NCBI RefSeq assembly: GCF_000177675.1
Contig: NZ_ADGX01000074.1
Span: 1 to 42,398 of the forward strand
DNA from: Parafrankia sp. EUN1f
Lineage (GTDB): Bacteria; Actinomycetota; Actinomycetes; Frankiales; Frankiaceae
Length of the DNA stretch: 42,398 nucleotides
Direction of reading: 5' to 3'
Shown: positions 41,942 through 42,398 of the stretch, one piece after another
Layout of the letters: each line of letters begins with the position of its first letter
Numbering within the stretch: position 1 is the first letter of the stretch
Program-made: the position numbers and the translations under genes
The notes under the pieces: model-generated
Told to the model about the DNA's origin: nothing
Database searches by the model: none
Seen by the model: only the letters and a program-made list of their open reading frames with translations

Positions 41942-41949
41942 CCGCGTAG

Positions 41950-42398
41950 TTAAGTGATCTCGGTTGCTGTCAAGGGTGTTGAGGTCAGGGTGTAGGTCGC
42001 TCGGTCGGTCTTGTGGAGGAGCCCCTGGCGGGCCCACTGCGACATCCGGGTGCGGAAGCTGTTGATGTTCGTGACGTGGAGGATCCGGGCGATGTCCCGG
42101 CTGTGCCAGGCGCGGTGAGGATCGCCGCGCAGGAGGTCCAGGACGTCGGTCGCGGTGGGTGCCGGGCGGTGGGATGGCTGGTCCGGTGCTGTCGGGTCGG
42201 TGTCCGGTGGTGGCACGGCGGGCCGGGTGAGCGCCGGGGTGGCTTGCCGGGGTGGTGTCCGGTTGCGGTGGCTGGCCGCGGGTGTGGCGGGGGTGGCTGG
42301 GGGGTGGATCTCGGTGGTCACGGTCGCGATGCTGGTGGTGACCAGTGGCCGGTCGTCTCCGGCGGGCCGGGCGTGGTAGCGGGAGAGGGGGGACTTGG
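41950..42398 (-). CDS. Winged-helix protein, 5' end may lie beyond the window
   Basis: The last ~65 residues form a winged helix: TATDVLDLLRGDPHRAWHSRDIARILHVTNINSFRTRMSQWARQGLLHKTDRATYTL. Before it is a Pro/Thr/Ala-rich linker. A GTG at 42321 would give 123 residues. The same frame continues open to the right edge with SPLSRYHARPAGDDRPLV, which looks like coding sequence, so the true start is probably outside. It is likely a DNA-binding regulator; the target is unknown. It faces the binding-protein gene. Confidence 0.6.
   Translation of the reverse strand, partial: KSPLSRYHARPAGDDRPLVTTSIATVTTEIHPPATPATPAASHRNRTPPRQATPALTRPAVPPPDTDPTAPDQPSHRPAPTATDVLDLLRGDPHRAWHSRDIARILHVTNINSFRTRMSQWARQGLLHKTDRATYTLTSTPLTATEIT

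Overview
The window is GC-rich actinobacterial DNA, and its gene content looks like Frankia or a close relative (inference). It carries hopanoid genes, DUF5709 and SepF-type proteins, many TetR and type I binding-protein genes, GTG starts, ATGA-coupled operons and very GC-rich codon third positions. No rRNA, tRNA, CRISPR array or transposase gene was seen.

Layout. 1-8 kb: the 3' end of hpnH (adenosylhopane synthesis) and hpnB (hopanoid glycosyltransferase-like) flank a block with cytochrome oxidase subunit III- and IV-like genes, two paralogous membrane proteins, a divergent TetR, and an MFS efflux gene followed by its own TetR. 8-16 kb: a urease locus on the minus strand, split in two. ureA-ureB-ureC lie upstream and ureF, ureG, ureD downstream. 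Between them sit a SepF-like gene, a PhyH-type dioxygenase and a small lipoprotein; a TetR remnant without DNA-binding domain lies between ureF and ureG. No ureE is present. 16-22.6 kb: an ABC importer operon (Tat lipoprotein, ATPase, two permeases), then an adenine-deaminase-like protein that has lost its metal ligands. 22.6-24 kb: a RecG-C/AlbA-type ATP-binding protein. 24.4-31.9 kb: a compact purine catabolic operon of a three-subunit xanthine dehydrogenase, allantoinase, an allantoicase-OHCU decarboxylase fusion and 5-hydroxyisourate hydrolase. 32-37.3 kb: a DUF6986 aldolase/lyase-like protein, an 8-oxoguanine deaminase-type amidohydrolase, a SpoU/TrmH RNA methyltransferase and a ureohydrolase. 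37.4-42.4 kb: an orphan degenerate ABC ATPase, a DUF5709 protein, a winged-helix protein with acidic pentapeptide repeats, a type I substrate-binding lipoprotein and a partial winged-helix protein.

How it works together (inference from known pathways): hypoxanthine, xanthine and 8-oxoguanine go to urate, then 5-hydroxyisourate, OHCU, allantoin, allantoate, and ureidoglycolate plus urea, and urease yields ammonia. Urate oxidase and ureidoglycolate lyase are not in the window. The ABC importer between urease and xanthine dehydrogenase is a plausible purine or ureide uptake system.

Three genes (ureC, the ABC binding protein and the adenine-deaminase-like gene) each read through if a single base is added, two of them clearly inside a G or C run. 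This points to a systematic sequencing under-call or to recent decay. The window is also rich in 15-18 bp tandem repeats, inside genes and between them, and in 52-nt palindromic intergenic elements.
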